DNA from: Candidatus Propionivibrio aalborgensis
GTDB lineage: Bacteria; Pseudomonadota; Gammaproteobacteria; Burkholderiales; Rhodocyclaceae
Length of the DNA stretch: 64,000 bases
Direction: 5' to 3'
Assembly: GCF_900089945.1 (NCBI RefSeq)
Contig: NZ_FLQY01000246.1
Coordinates: 23,572-87,571 of the forward strand
This document shows, in pieces, positions 44,765 through 52,772 of this stretch. Position 1 is the first letter of the stretch. Each line of letters starts with the position of its first letter. Made by a program: the position numbers and the translations under genes. The notes under the pieces were generated by a model. The model was given only the letters and a program-made list of their open reading frames with translations, was not told the DNA's origin and did no database searches.

Positions 44765-45775
44765 TCAGGCCACCATATCCGGCAGGAGCATTTCTCCGCG
44801 CACCACCGGGCGAAGCAGGCGATGACCGAGAACGATGCTCTCCTGACCCGGCATCAGCCCTCCCCCGGGCCGCAGCCATTCAAGGTCATGCTCCGTCAGG
44901 ACATGCCCCGCCGGAAGGTCGAGCCGCGCCACGATTGATCGCCGGGCGGCGGCGATCACTGGCGCTTCTGCTTCCTGCGGCAATTTTTCCCCGGTGCCGA
45001 GCAGTTCCTGAGCCAGACGAACGCGCCGGACCAGTTCCGTCATTTCGGCAGGATCGGCAGAAAGGGCGTGGTCCCTGAACTCGGACTGCGTCTTGGAAAG
45101 CGTGAAGTGCTTCTCGATGATGCGCGCGCCCAGCGCTACCGACAATACCGCCGCCTCGATTCCCAAGGTGTGGTCGGAATAGCCGACAACGCCCCCGATT
45201 TCATCGGCAAGAGTGCTGATGGCGCGCAGATTGGCTTGCGCGGGCGGCGTCGGGTAGGCGGAAACACAATGCAGCAATGCAATGTGGGCAGAATGACCGC
45301 TTTTTTGCGCGGCCGTCTCGATGATCCGGCAGGCCTCACGAATCCCGGTCATTCCCGCCATTCCTGTGGAGAGCAGGACCGGCTTCCCCGTCGCGGCAAC
45401 GGCGGCAAGCAGGGATGCGTAGTTGTTGTCGCCGGAGGCAATCTTGAAGGCGGGTACCAGTTCATCCAGCCAAGGCACGACTTCCGGCGAGAAAGGCGTG
45501 GAGAGAAAGACGGTTCCGGCCGCGCCGGCGATCGTTGCCAACTCGGCAAACTCGTCGCGACTGAACGCGAATCGGCCCAACTGCTCCAGTCGTGCCGGCT
45601 GGCTTGCCGATACGAGTTGATCAGGCTGAATGGTCTGAAACTTGACCGCATGAGCACCGGCGGCGGCGGCGGCGAGGATCATGTCCCTGGCAAGCCCGAA
45701 GTCGCCTTCATGGTTATTGCCGATTTCGGCAATAACCATGACTTCGCGCGACAGATCGATGTCACCTATTTTCAT
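44765..45775 (-). CDS. neuB: Nonulosonic acid synthase (NeuB/LegI/PseI family), copy 2
   Basis: 336 residues. VIAEIGNNHEGDFGLARDMI, KFQTIQPDQLVS, LSTPFSPEVV, KIASGDNNYASLL, LSTGMAGMTGI, GYSDHTLGIEAA and EKHFTLSKTQSEFRDHALS give the complete NeuB barrel, and RSIVARLDLPAGHVLTEHDL begins the C-terminal SAF domain. It condenses a 6-carbon amino sugar with phosphoenolpyruvate. Its sequence differs clearly from copy 1 at 20.9 kb (which has a YGSDAANAM insert region), so the two may use different substrates. It overlaps the acetyltransferase gene upstream by four bases. The linked DegT aminotransferase, GNAT and SDR genes suggest a legionaminic- or pseudaminic-type product. Confidence 0.92.
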   Translation of the reverse strand: MKIGDIDLSREVMVIAEIGNNHEGDFGLARDMILAAAAAGAHAVKFQTIQPDQLVSASQPARLEQLGRFAFSRDEFAELATIAGAAGTVFLSTPFSPEVVPWLDELVPAFKIASGDNNYASLLAAVAATGKPVLLSTGMAGMTGIREACRIIETAAQKSGHSAHIALLHCVSAYPTPPAQANLRAISTLADEIGGVVGYSDHTLGIEAAVLSVALGARIIEKHFTLSKTQSEFRDHALSADPAEMTELVRRVRLAQELLGTGEKLPQEAEAPVIAAARRSIVARLDLPAGHVLTEHDLEWLRPGGGLMPGQESIVLGHRLLRPVVRGEMLLPDMVA

Positions 45776-46527
45776 TGGTGTTCCTTGGCAACGCCGTGGA
45801 AGTGCATGACATATTGTGCGGACGTCAGGCGAAATCCCAATGACTCGTAAAGCCTTACCGATGGCGTATTGGCAGCCTGCGTGCCCACCTTCATTGTCGT
45901 GGGGACGCGGCCGTCACCCGTCCCATGCAGGACGGCATACAAAATCATGTCGCGGCCGATGCCTTGGCCCTGCCAGGCGGAATCAAGGCCGATCAGGTCG
46001 ACTACCAGGCAACCCGTCTCTGCCCACAGGAGCTGGAGAAAGCCGACGACGCCGCCGTCGCGTTCGGCGACCACCATGCCGTCGCCGCGCTTGCCCTCGA
46101 AGTAATTGCCCGCCCAGGAAGACTTGATGCCGTCCGCCAGATGCTTCGGAAAACGCGGATCCAGATGGAAACGCGAAAAACGAAAGGCACGGCCGGCAAT
46201 CCCCGCTACAGCTTCGCGATCTTCCGGCCGGGACAAGCGTATGCCGGGACTTCGCGGGCTCGACTGCTGCCCCGAGATGGGCCTGTCAAAGGTAAGCGCG
46301 GTATCCACCACGCGGAATCCGGCATCAGCCAGTTGCGATACCTCGGCAATATCTCCGGCCTTCAGCTTCGCATAGGCAAAAACAGGACCATCCGTATGGA
46401 GCATTGCCCAAGACTCGCTGCCTGACCCACTCTCGACCCGCCATGCAGGGCAACCGACAACACCTGACAGCCAGGAATCCGGCTTCAGGATATGGTTCGT
46501 TGCGGCGTTGCCAATCTCAGTCCTCAC
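45772..46527 (-). CDS. GNAT-family N-acetyltransferase (sugar N-acyltransferase)
   Basis: 251 residues. The acetyl-CoA loop WQGQGIGRDMI near 180-190 and the following VGTQAANTPSVRLYESLGFRL are classic GNAT motifs. The N-terminal half (VFAYAKLKAGDIAEVSQLADAGFRVVDTALTF) looks like the lead-in of dTDP-fucosamine acetyltransferase/WecD-type enzymes, which acetylate the 4-amino group made by a DegT aminotransferase. A DegT gene lies 1 kb upstream, so the same logic applies here. The start is GTG at 46527, overlapping the SDR gene by 11 bases; the next internal Met is residue 42. Confidence 0.85.
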   Translation of the reverse strand: MRTEIGNAATNHILKPDSWLSGVVGCPAWRVESGSGSESWAMLHTDGPVFAYAKLKAGDIAEVSQLADAGFRVVDTALTFDRPISGQQSSPRSPGIRLSRPEDREAVAGIAGRAFRFSRFHLDPRFPKHLADGIKSSWAGNYFEGKRGDGMVVAERDGGVVGFLQLLWAETGCLVVDLIGLDSAWQGQGIGRDMILYAVLHGTGDGRVPTTMKVGTQAANTPSVRLYESLGFRLTSAQYVMHFHGVAKEHQ

Positions 46528-47560
46528 GGAACAACTCGGGTTGAGCGGCTGCCAGTTGTTTGTACCACTGGATATACTGAACGAAGCCTTGGTCTACCGG
46601 GTACTGCGGGTCATAGCCGAGCAAGCTGCGAGCCTTCTCGACGCTTAACGTGCCGCGCTCCGGCATCAAGGCGTCGCGTGGGTTGTAAGTCAACTGCAGA
46701 CCGGGGAAGTGCTCGATTACCAGATTGGCAAGATCATTCAGGGCCCGGGCACTGCCATAAGTGATGTTGAATATCTGATTGCGCGCTTCGGGCCTGGCAA
46801 TGCAACGCAACACACCCTGGCAGAAATCCTTTATGTAGGTAAAGTCCAGCGCATCGGTGCCATCGCCGTTGATCGTCAGCGACTTGCCGCGGATCGCGTT
46901 CTCGATGAATGCCTGTCCGACGCGGCGGCTGACACAGCGCTCGCCATAGAGCGCGGACGGCCGGATGATCGTGTAGGGCAAATTGAACACCTGGTTGTAA
47001 GCGACGACCAGCTTCTCCGCGCCATACTTCAAGGCGCCGTAGATGCCCATCGGCTCGCAATGCCTGTCTTCGGTAACCGCATCTCCCTCGAAGTTGCCAT
47101 AAACCATGGACGAGGACAGATAGATAAAGTGCGGCTTTCTGTCCTTGACGGAATCCAACGCGTTCTCGAGCGTTCGCATGCTGTGATCAAAAGTGCTGAA
47201 GGGATCCTTGTTGGAGCGGTTGGCGTGCGCCACGGCTGCCAGATGGATAACGACATCGGGCTTGATCGCGTTCAGGCAGGGACTGAGCACATGGTAATCG
47301 CGCGCATCGATCACGTGCAGCGGGATCCTTGCCTGGCGCAGCAAATCCAGGCGCAAGTTGACGAACCCGACGTACAGGTTGTTGTTCGGGCTCGGGTTGA
47401 GACCGCTGGTGAAGGCACCGAGGTTATTGACCTGCAGTCCGTCGATGACATGCGGCTCGGCGCCAAGTGCCTTCAGCTCCAGCGCAAGATTGTGGCCGAT
47501 AAAACCGGCGCCACCCACCAGAGCAATTACCTTGCCTTTGAATGCGCTCGCGTCAATCAT
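46517..47560 (-). CDS. NAD-dependent nucleotide-sugar epimerase/dehydratase (extended SDR)
   Basis: 347 residues. GGAGFIG at 16-22 binds NAD; HLAAVAHANRSNKDP, LSSSMVYGNFEGDAV and the catalytic YGALK follow, with RPSALYGERC and NGDGTDALDFTYIKDF in the C-terminal half. As the gene is between a DegT aminotransferase and a GNAT acetyltransferase, a 4,6-dehydratase or epimerase role giving the 4-keto substrate for the aminotransferase is likely (LegB-like, inference). ATG at 47560 overlaps the aminotransferase stop by four bases. Confidence 0.86.
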   Translation of the reverse strand: MIDASAFKGKVIALVGGAGFIGHNLALELKALGAEPHVIDGLQVNNLGAFTSGLNPSPNNNLYVGFVNLRLDLLRQARIPLHVIDARDYHVLSPCLNAIKPDVVIHLAAVAHANRSNKDPFSTFDHSMRTLENALDSVKDRKPHFIYLSSSMVYGNFEGDAVTEDRHCEPMGIYGALKYGAEKLVVAYNQVFNLPYTIIRPSALYGERCVSRRVGQAFIENAIRGKSLTINGDGTDALDFTYIKDFCQGVLRCIARPEARNQIFNITYGSARALNDLANLVIEHFPGLQLTYNPRDALMPERGTLSVEKARSLLGYDPQYPVDQGFVQYIQWYKQLAAAQPELFRED

Positions 47561-48702
47561 TTGATAGCTCCAAGAACTTGTTTAAGCATCCTGCCAACAT
47601 AAATCATGTCTTCCTCATCCAGGTGAGGCCCCACGGACAGTGCGATGGAATGGTTACTGATCCGCGCAGCATTGGGGTACTGAACGCGACCCAAGTCATA
47701 CTTGTCCCGGTAATACTTGAGATGCGGTACGGGTCCGGGGTAATAGACGCTCGTGCCGACACCCAGGTCGCGCAGACCATTGATGATGTCGTATCGCTTG
47801 TCGGCAACGGCATCGTCCAGAACAGCGACAAGGCAGTAGTGCGCGTGTTCGAAATCACCCCCGCCCGCTGCGAGACATTTGACCTCATCGATATCCTCGA
47901 GCGCCTTGCGCAGGGCGGCATCGTTCTCGGCGCGCTTCGTCAGAAAACCGCCCACACGCTTCAATTGTTGAACGCCGATGGCCGCTTCGATTTCATTCAT
48001 CCGGTAGTTGTAGCCAAGGAGATCGACATCGTACAAACCGGGAACCACCCGCTCACCTACCATCTTGTCGTAGCCGAAGGCCTTGAGTCTGGCGACTTTT
48101 GCTGCCACTTCCGCGTGGCGCGTGGTGAACATGCCGCCCTCCGCCGTGGTGATGTGTTTCACCGGGTAGAACGAGAATGAGCCTACATCACCGATCAATC
48201 CGGCGTGCACACCCTTGTAGCGGGCACCCAGTGCCAGGGCGGCGTCTTCCACGACGAACAGATCGTGCTTCCTGGCCAGGACATTTACCCTGTCCATATC
48301 GACGGGCAGGCCAAGATAGTGCACTACGCTGATCGCCTTGGTGCGCGGTGAAATCGCAGCCTCGATTCCATCGATGTCGATGTTTCCGGTAGTTGCGTCC
48401 ACATCGACAAAAACCGGGCGTGCACCCGTGTACTCAACCGAGTGAGCGGTCGCGACGTGGGTCTGCGCCGGAACGATCACCTCATCACCGGGGCCGATGC
48501 CGAGATACACGTAGGCAAGGTGAAGGCCTGCCGTGCAGGACGCGACGGTATGCGCATAGCCGCCGCCAATAAATCCCGAGAAATCGGTTTCGAACTTCTT
48601 CGCGAGCGGCCCATGCACAAACTGGGTGCCGCTCAACACTTCCAAGACAGCACTTCGCTCCTCGTCGCCGATTATTGGCCTACCGAATGGAATATTTCTC
48701 AT
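47557..48702 (-). CDS. DegT/DnrJ/EryC1/StrS sugar aminotransferase (PLP-dependent)
   Basis: 381 residues. The PLP-binding Lys182 lies in SFSFYPVKHITTAEGGM, and the cofactor Asp153 in VVEDAALALG; ASCTAGLHLAY and VIVPAQTHVAT near the N-terminus and YNYRMNEIEAAIG complete the family pattern. It would transaminate a 4-keto nucleotide sugar to the 4-amino sugar using glutamate. Together with the adjacent SDR and GNAT it forms the standard three-step amino-sugar module. ATG at 48702 is preferred; an in-frame TTG at 48720 overlaps the upstream stop (TTGA) and would add six residues. Confidence 0.92.
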   Translation of the reverse strand: MRNIPFGRPIIGDEERSAVLEVLSGTQFVHGPLAKKFETDFSGFIGGGYAHTVASCTAGLHLAYVYLGIGPGDEVIVPAQTHVATAHSVEYTGARPVFVDVDATTGNIDIDGIEAAISPRTKAISVVHYLGLPVDMDRVNVLARKHDLFVVEDAALALGARYKGVHAGLIGDVGSFSFYPVKHITTAEGGMFTTRHAEVAAKVARLKAFGYDKMVGERVVPGLYDVDLLGYNYRMNEIEAAIGVQQLKRVGGFLTKRAENDAALRKALEDIDEVKCLAAGGGDFEHAHYCLVAVLDDAVADKRYDIINGLRDLGVGTSVYYPGPVPHLKYYRDKYDLGRVQYPNAARISNHSIALSVGPHLDEEDMIYVGRMLKQVLGAIK

Positions 48703-48716
48703 AGTATTTACCGATA

Positions 48717-49718
48717 TCAATAAGTAGCTACAACTTCCGGTTTCCCGGTTCTGAGGGACTTGTCAATTGCGATGCACGCAGACATCGTCCTGAATACGTC
48801 CGCTTCCTCGACCGCAGCCTTGCCCTTTCCGAGAATCGCTTCAATGAAACCTGGAATCAAATCACCCTTGGCCGTCCCCGGATAGGCGGACGTTATGGAT
48901 TGAGGAGTCTCTTGCGGGTCACGGCTTCTAATCAAAACTCCACCTCCAATGCCATTTTCGAATGTTCCCTCGGTGCCGTAGAGCGCGATCTTGTGGAAAT
49001 GCGGATAGACACATCCGAAGTTGGCAGCGACTTTGCCGATTGTTCCATCGTCGAAGCGCAGCCACGCCATGACCATGTCCGGGGTTTGGAAAGCAGCGCC
49101 AGCGCTACAGACCTTGTTGCCAACCGCGCTGACTTCGATCACTGGGGAATCCACCATCCAGATCAGCAGGTCGATCATGTGAATTCCACCGCCAAGCATT
49201 ACGGAATAATCGAGGATATCGCCTCGCCAACCTGTAAGCACCTTGTGCAGTCGGCCGTAATTGTAATCCGCCTCGACGCAGTATAGCTGGCCGAGCTCTC
49301 CTGCCCGGACTCGGTCATGGACATCACGAAATCGCTCGCTCATGCGAAGAATCGTATTGGTCGACAGGCGAACTCCGGGGTTCCGGTCGAGAGCATCCCG
49401 AATGGCCCCGAGTTCCGCCTCATTCATGCATAGAGGTTTTTCCGAGAAGACATGCTTACCTCCCGTAATTGCACGGACGACCTGCGCCGCATGATGATGG
49501 TCGTAGCTCGCGATCGACACAACGTCGATATCATCGGCAGCAAGAAGCTCGTCAGCCGATTCGGCGATGCGGCAACCCGGATGCGTTCTGCTCGCAGTGG
49601 CGCGCTTTTCCGGATTGGTGTCGCACAGCGCTACTACCTCGACACCGGCAGCCCGATAGCCCAAGACATGCTGTTCGCCAACACCCAGCCCGATAACTCC
49701 GGCGCGGAGCGGCCTCAT
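48717..49718 (-). CDS. Gfo/Idh/MocA-family oxidoreductase
   Basis: 333 residues. The NAD(P) loop VIGLGVGEQH is at about 8-17, the conserved EKPLCMNEAEL with the catalytic-site Lys follows near 94, and GGGIHMIDLLIWM near 177 contains the family His pair region. Such enzymes oxidise or reduce nucleotide sugars and sugar acids. It is paired with an SpsF-like cytidylyltransferase and a second MocA-type gene, a grouping seen in spore-coat-like and nonulosonate loci. ATG at 49718 overlaps the spsF-like stop (ATGA). Confidence 0.87.
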   Translation of the reverse strand: MRPLRAGVIGLGVGEQHVLGYRAAGVEVVALCDTNPEKRATASRTHPGCRIAESADELLAADDIDVVSIASYDHHHAAQVVRAITGGKHVFSEKPLCMNEAELGAIRDALDRNPGVRLSTNTILRMSERFRDVHDRVRAGELGQLYCVEADYNYGRLHKVLTGWRGDILDYSVMLGGGIHMIDLLIWMVDSPVIEVSAVGNKVCSAGAAFQTPDMVMAWLRFDDGTIGKVAANFGCVYPHFHKIALYGTEGTFENGIGGGVLIRSRDPQETPQSITSAYPGTAKGDLIPGFIEAILGKGKAAVEEADVFRTMSACIAIDKSLRTGKPEVVATY

Positions 49719-50413
49719 GCGCGACCACCATCCAGACGCCTTTGCGCCGCGACAATCTCTGCCAAACCGTGGCGCCAGTAAGGTTCGTCCAAAAGATCGA
49801 GCAATGCCTCGAGGCGCGACATGTCTTCCGCCGTGTCTACAGACAACTGCATGTCGCCAAGCAACTCCGTATGTTCAATGCTGATGATGCGGCCTCCGTC
49901 AGGGTGCTTGTAAAAAGACTCCGTAACGTGCTCCTTTTCGGTCGGCGACATTCCGTCTAAAACTCGGGTACGCAGAGCTTCGACGGAAACGACTTCGATC
50001 GACTGTCCCTTCGGGAAGGTCCTTCTTGCTACATTCGTGACAAGGTCTGGCCGATCAGACTCCCGAAACACCGACACCAACCTGTCAACCAAAGTGCTGT
50101 CAATCAACGGGCTATCACCACTAATACGCACTAAGGCCTGCGCGCCGGCCTCGTCGGCTGCACCCAACAAACGTGAGGCAACATCGTCCAGCGACCCGCG
50201 ATAGCACGGCAGACCTGTTGTCTCGGCGAATGCCACGACCGGGTCATCACTTTCCTCGCGCGAGGTAGCAAGCACTATTCCATCGAGTTGACGACAGTGG
50301 CGCAGACGCTCCGTCAGGTAGGTGAGCATCGACCTTCCACGCACCATTCGCAGAATCTTCCCCGGCAAGCGCCTTGACGACATGCGGGCCTGGATGACTG
50401 AAACAATCTTCAT
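49715..50413 (-). CDS. SpsF-like cytidylyltransferase (CMP-sugar synthase-like)
   Basis: 232 residues. VIQARMSSRRLPGKIL at 6-21 is the SpsF/CMP-KDO-type nucleotide-binding motif; LATSREESDDPV, RISGDSPLID and KGQSIEVVSVEAL follow. The enzyme presumably activates an acidic or amino sugar with CTP. It may give a second CMP-sugar besides the NeuA product, possibly for NeuB copy 2, as both are in the same half of the locus. ATG at 50413 (TGAGATG with the upstream stop) is chosen; the frame runs on to 50578 through the end of the neighbouring gene. Confidence 0.87.
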   Translation of the reverse strand: MKIVSVIQARMSSRRLPGKILRMVRGRSMLTYLTERLRHCRQLDGIVLATSREESDDPVVAFAETTGLPCYRGSLDDVASRLLGAADEAGAQALVRISGDSPLIDSTLVDRLVSVFRESDRPDLVTNVARRTFPKGQSIEVVSVEALRTRVLDGMSPTEKEHVTESFYKHPDGGRIISIEHTELLGDMQLSVDTAEDMSRLEALLDLLDEPYWRHGLAEIVAAQRRLDGGRA

Positions 50414-50414
50414 C

Positions 50415-51485
50415 TCAATTTCGCACCGCGACCATCCGTCGTTCTGCGACAGATAGACGAGCTGCATCAAGAACCCGCCATACCGCTTCGCCATCCGCAA
50501 AGGACGGCAAAATGGGAGAGCGGTCCTTCCCGCTGACCACCGATACGAAATCCGCGGCGAGCTGCCGAAAACCGTCAATACGATGGTCTGCAGAATCGAT
50601 GCTGTCGGCGATAGTCAACACGGTTTCACCGTCACCGGCCAACTGCAGCGTCAGCTGTTTGGTATCGGAAGTGAAGGGTGGCGCATGATGAAAGCGGACG
50701 CAACCCCTGTCTCCGTAGACTTCTATCCTGTGCCCGATCCCGGCAGGCTCGGCGTTCGAAACAGCAAAGCGACCCATTGCACCGTTCTCGAAAATACAGT
50801 GCATATCGCAACTGTCGGGCGCCGTCGCGGGCTTAAAGCCGCCGAGCCCATCCGGCCGCTGACGCACTCGGGTCGCCGTCGAGCACCACAGTTCGCGTAT
50901 GGACTCACCGACAACTGCGTGAGCATAGTCAATGACATGGCAACACCAATCGACCAAGACGCCACCTGCCGAATCAATGTCATGGCGCCACGACCATGTG
51001 CGGGCGGGATTCAGTCCGGTCGCCACCAGCCAGGTCACGTCGATTCGGGACACGCACCCGATCTGGCCGGCACGAACCAGATCGATCATCTGCCGCAAGG
51101 CATTGTCGTATCGGAACTCATAACCGAGCGCCGTCGTAAGTCCGTTTCTCCTGGCGATGCGATCCAGACCGGATATGTCTTCCAACCCGCTGCCGAAGGG
51201 CTTTTCGCACAGAACGTGCTTGCCTGACGCGAGGGCCGCACGAACCAACTCCGACTGATACAAGGCGGGCACGGCAATACTCACCGCGTCCACGCCGGCC
51301 CACCCGACCAAGGCGTCACCACTATCGAAAACCTTCGCTTTCAATCCTTGGTTATCGGAAATTCTCCGGGCGCGCCCCGACCCCCCGTCGGCAAGTGCGG
51401 TGACGATTACGTCCGGAAGGTCCACGAAGGCAGGAAGGTGCACGTTCGCGCCATAGCCCATCCCTGCAATACCAACGCGGATCAT
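50415..51485 (-). CDS. Gfo/Idh/MocA-family oxidoreductase
   Basis: 356 residues. VGIAGMGYGANVHLPAF at 4-20 is the NAD(P)-binding start, HVLCEKPFGSGLEDI near 90 has the EKP motif, and VDWCCHVIDYAHAVVG near 175 the His-containing active-site block. It is not a close copy of the MocA protein two genes downstream. The role is likely a sugar dehydrogenase in the nonulosonate or amino-sugar branch (inference). ATG at 51485 is chosen over TTG at 51497; 27 bases separate it from the C-methyltransferase gene upstream. Confidence 0.86.
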   Translation of the reverse strand: MIRVGIAGMGYGANVHLPAFVDLPDVIVTALADGGSGRARRISDNQGLKAKVFDSGDALVGWAGVDAVSIAVPALYQSELVRAALASGKHVLCEKPFGSGLEDISGLDRIARRNGLTTALGYEFRYDNALRQMIDLVRAGQIGCVSRIDVTWLVATGLNPARTWSWRHDIDSAGGVLVDWCCHVIDYAHAVVGESIRELWCSTATRVRQRPDGLGGFKPATAPDSCDMHCIFENGAMGRFAVSNAEPAGIGHRIEVYGDRGCVRFHHAPPFTSDTKQLTLQLAGDGETVLTIADSIDSADHRIDGFRQLAADFVSVVSGKDRSPILPSFADGEAVWRVLDAARLSVAERRMVAVRN

Positions 51486-51512
51486 CGCTGCTCGCAACCG
51501 GAATTCGCCGAT

Positions 51513-52772
51513 TCAACCTTCATGAATGCGGACTTCGGGCAAGGGAAGAACGATCTTCGACTTGAGCCCCTTTTCGCGCAGCTTGCGGATTATCGGTTCG
51601 GCATAGTGCCAGGAGAGCATCACGGCATAATCCGGCTGCTCATCAAACATGCGTTTTTCATCGACAATCGGAATGTGCATTCCTGGCAAGAACAGGCCCA
51701 GCTTCAGGGAAGTCGACTGCTCGGCAATGTAGGGCATCAGATCGGTGTTGACCCCGGTGTAATTCAGCAGGGTGCTGGCTCGTCCAGGGCAACCGATACC
51801 CACCACCGTCTTGCCTTCGCAACGAGCATTAACCAGTAAGGCCAGAAGATCGCGCCGTACCTTGTGCACTTGGTTCGCAAATTTGTCATAGACTTCAGTA
51901 CCGTATAGCCCGGCAGTGGCCTCCTTGGCCAGCAACTGGGAGACATTGTTCGATACCGGAAGGTTTGTGCCCTTGCTGGCGAAGACTCGGATGGAGCCAC
52001 CGTAGTTTTCGATCCGCTCGACATCCGTAACGGTGAAGCCATATTGATCGAACAATCGGACCAAGGATTTCAATGAGTAGTAGCGGAGGTGCTCGTGGTA
52101 GATAGAGTCGTACTGGAAGGTCTCCAGTAGATCCAGCAGGTAATGCGATTCGGTGACGAAGACTCCGCCATCCTGAAGGAGCTTGCTGACACCGCGTATG
52201 ATGCTGCCGAGATCTGAAATGTGCGCAAAAACGTTGGTTGCCGCGATGGCGCCTGCAGGCCCATGGCTTTTGAGGATATGCTCTGCCAAGTCTTCATTGA
52301 AGAAGGCTTGCAGGGTTTCGATCCCCGCTTCGTTCGCAATGTTGGCGATGTTCGTTGCCTCGACGCCCAGCACGCGCATCCCCCGCTCCTTGAAGGCCTT
52401 CAGAACCGTTCCGTCGTTCGAGCCGATATCCATGCACAAGGTGCCGGGTGAAAATGGAAAGCGCTTCAAGGTCGATACCGCCGTGGTGCTCAGTTTCTCA
52501 ACCAGAGTCGGCGTAATCCCGCTACGATAAGGGTACTCGGCAAAGAACAGAACCTCGGGTGCGACGATGTAGTCGATTTGGGCTAGGGAACAATCGCGGC
52601 AGACTTGGAAGCGCAGGGGGTAGGTTTGTTCCGCCAGATCAAGGTGCTTCGGCCAGAGTAGGCTGTCGCAGGGTGACTGGTGCCCCAAGTCAATTACCTC
52701 ATGGAGGTTCGTTCCGCCGCAAACTTGACAGTAGTTGATCTTGCCTAAGGGAAGGTCGTGATGTGTTGTCAT
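51513..52772 (-). CDS. Sugar C-methyltransferase-like protein (zinc-binding N-domain, SAM core, C-domain)
   Basis: 419 residues with the TylC/NovU-type three-part layout: zinc knuckle C15/C18 and C58/C61, a SAM core (LCMDIGSNDGTVLKAF near 108-123, ATNVFAHISDLGSII near 180), and a C-terminal GIGCPGRASTLLNYTG domain that ends in a PLPEVRIH block. This is the usual architecture of NDP-4-keto-hexose C-methyltransferases (Methyltransf_13/11/14). A C-methylated deoxysugar is therefore possible in the glycan. ATG at 52772 overlaps the glycosyltransferase stop (ATGA). Confidence 0.9.
   Translation of the reverse strand: MTTHHDLPLGKINYCQVCGGTNLHEVIDLGHQSPCDSLLWPKHLDLAEQTYPLRFQVCRDCSLAQIDYIVAPEVLFFAEYPYRSGITPTLVEKLSTTAVSTLKRFPFSPGTLCMDIGSNDGTVLKAFKERGMRVLGVEATNIANIANEAGIETLQAFFNEDLAEHILKSHGPAGAIAATNVFAHISDLGSIIRGVSKLLQDGGVFVTESHYLLDLLETFQYDSIYHEHLRYYSLKSLVRLFDQYGFTVTDVERIENYGGSIRVFASKGTNLPVSNNVSQLLAKEATAGLYGTEVYDKFANQVHKVRRDLLALLVNARCEGKTVVGIGCPGRASTLLNYTGVNTDLMPYIAEQSTSLKLGLFLPGMHIPIVDEKRMFDEQPDYAVMLSWHYAEPIIRKLREKGLKSKIVLPLPEVRIHEG

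Noticed and set aside
43050..44825. Plus-strand open frame of about 590 codons opposite the second asparagine synthase
   Set aside because: The minus strand carries every conserved motif of AsnB; the plus frame has low-complexity residues and no domain.
44763..44879. N-terminal extension of the second asparagine synthase
   Set aside because: It would overlap the NeuB gene and place 39 residues before the Cys that must follow the start Met.
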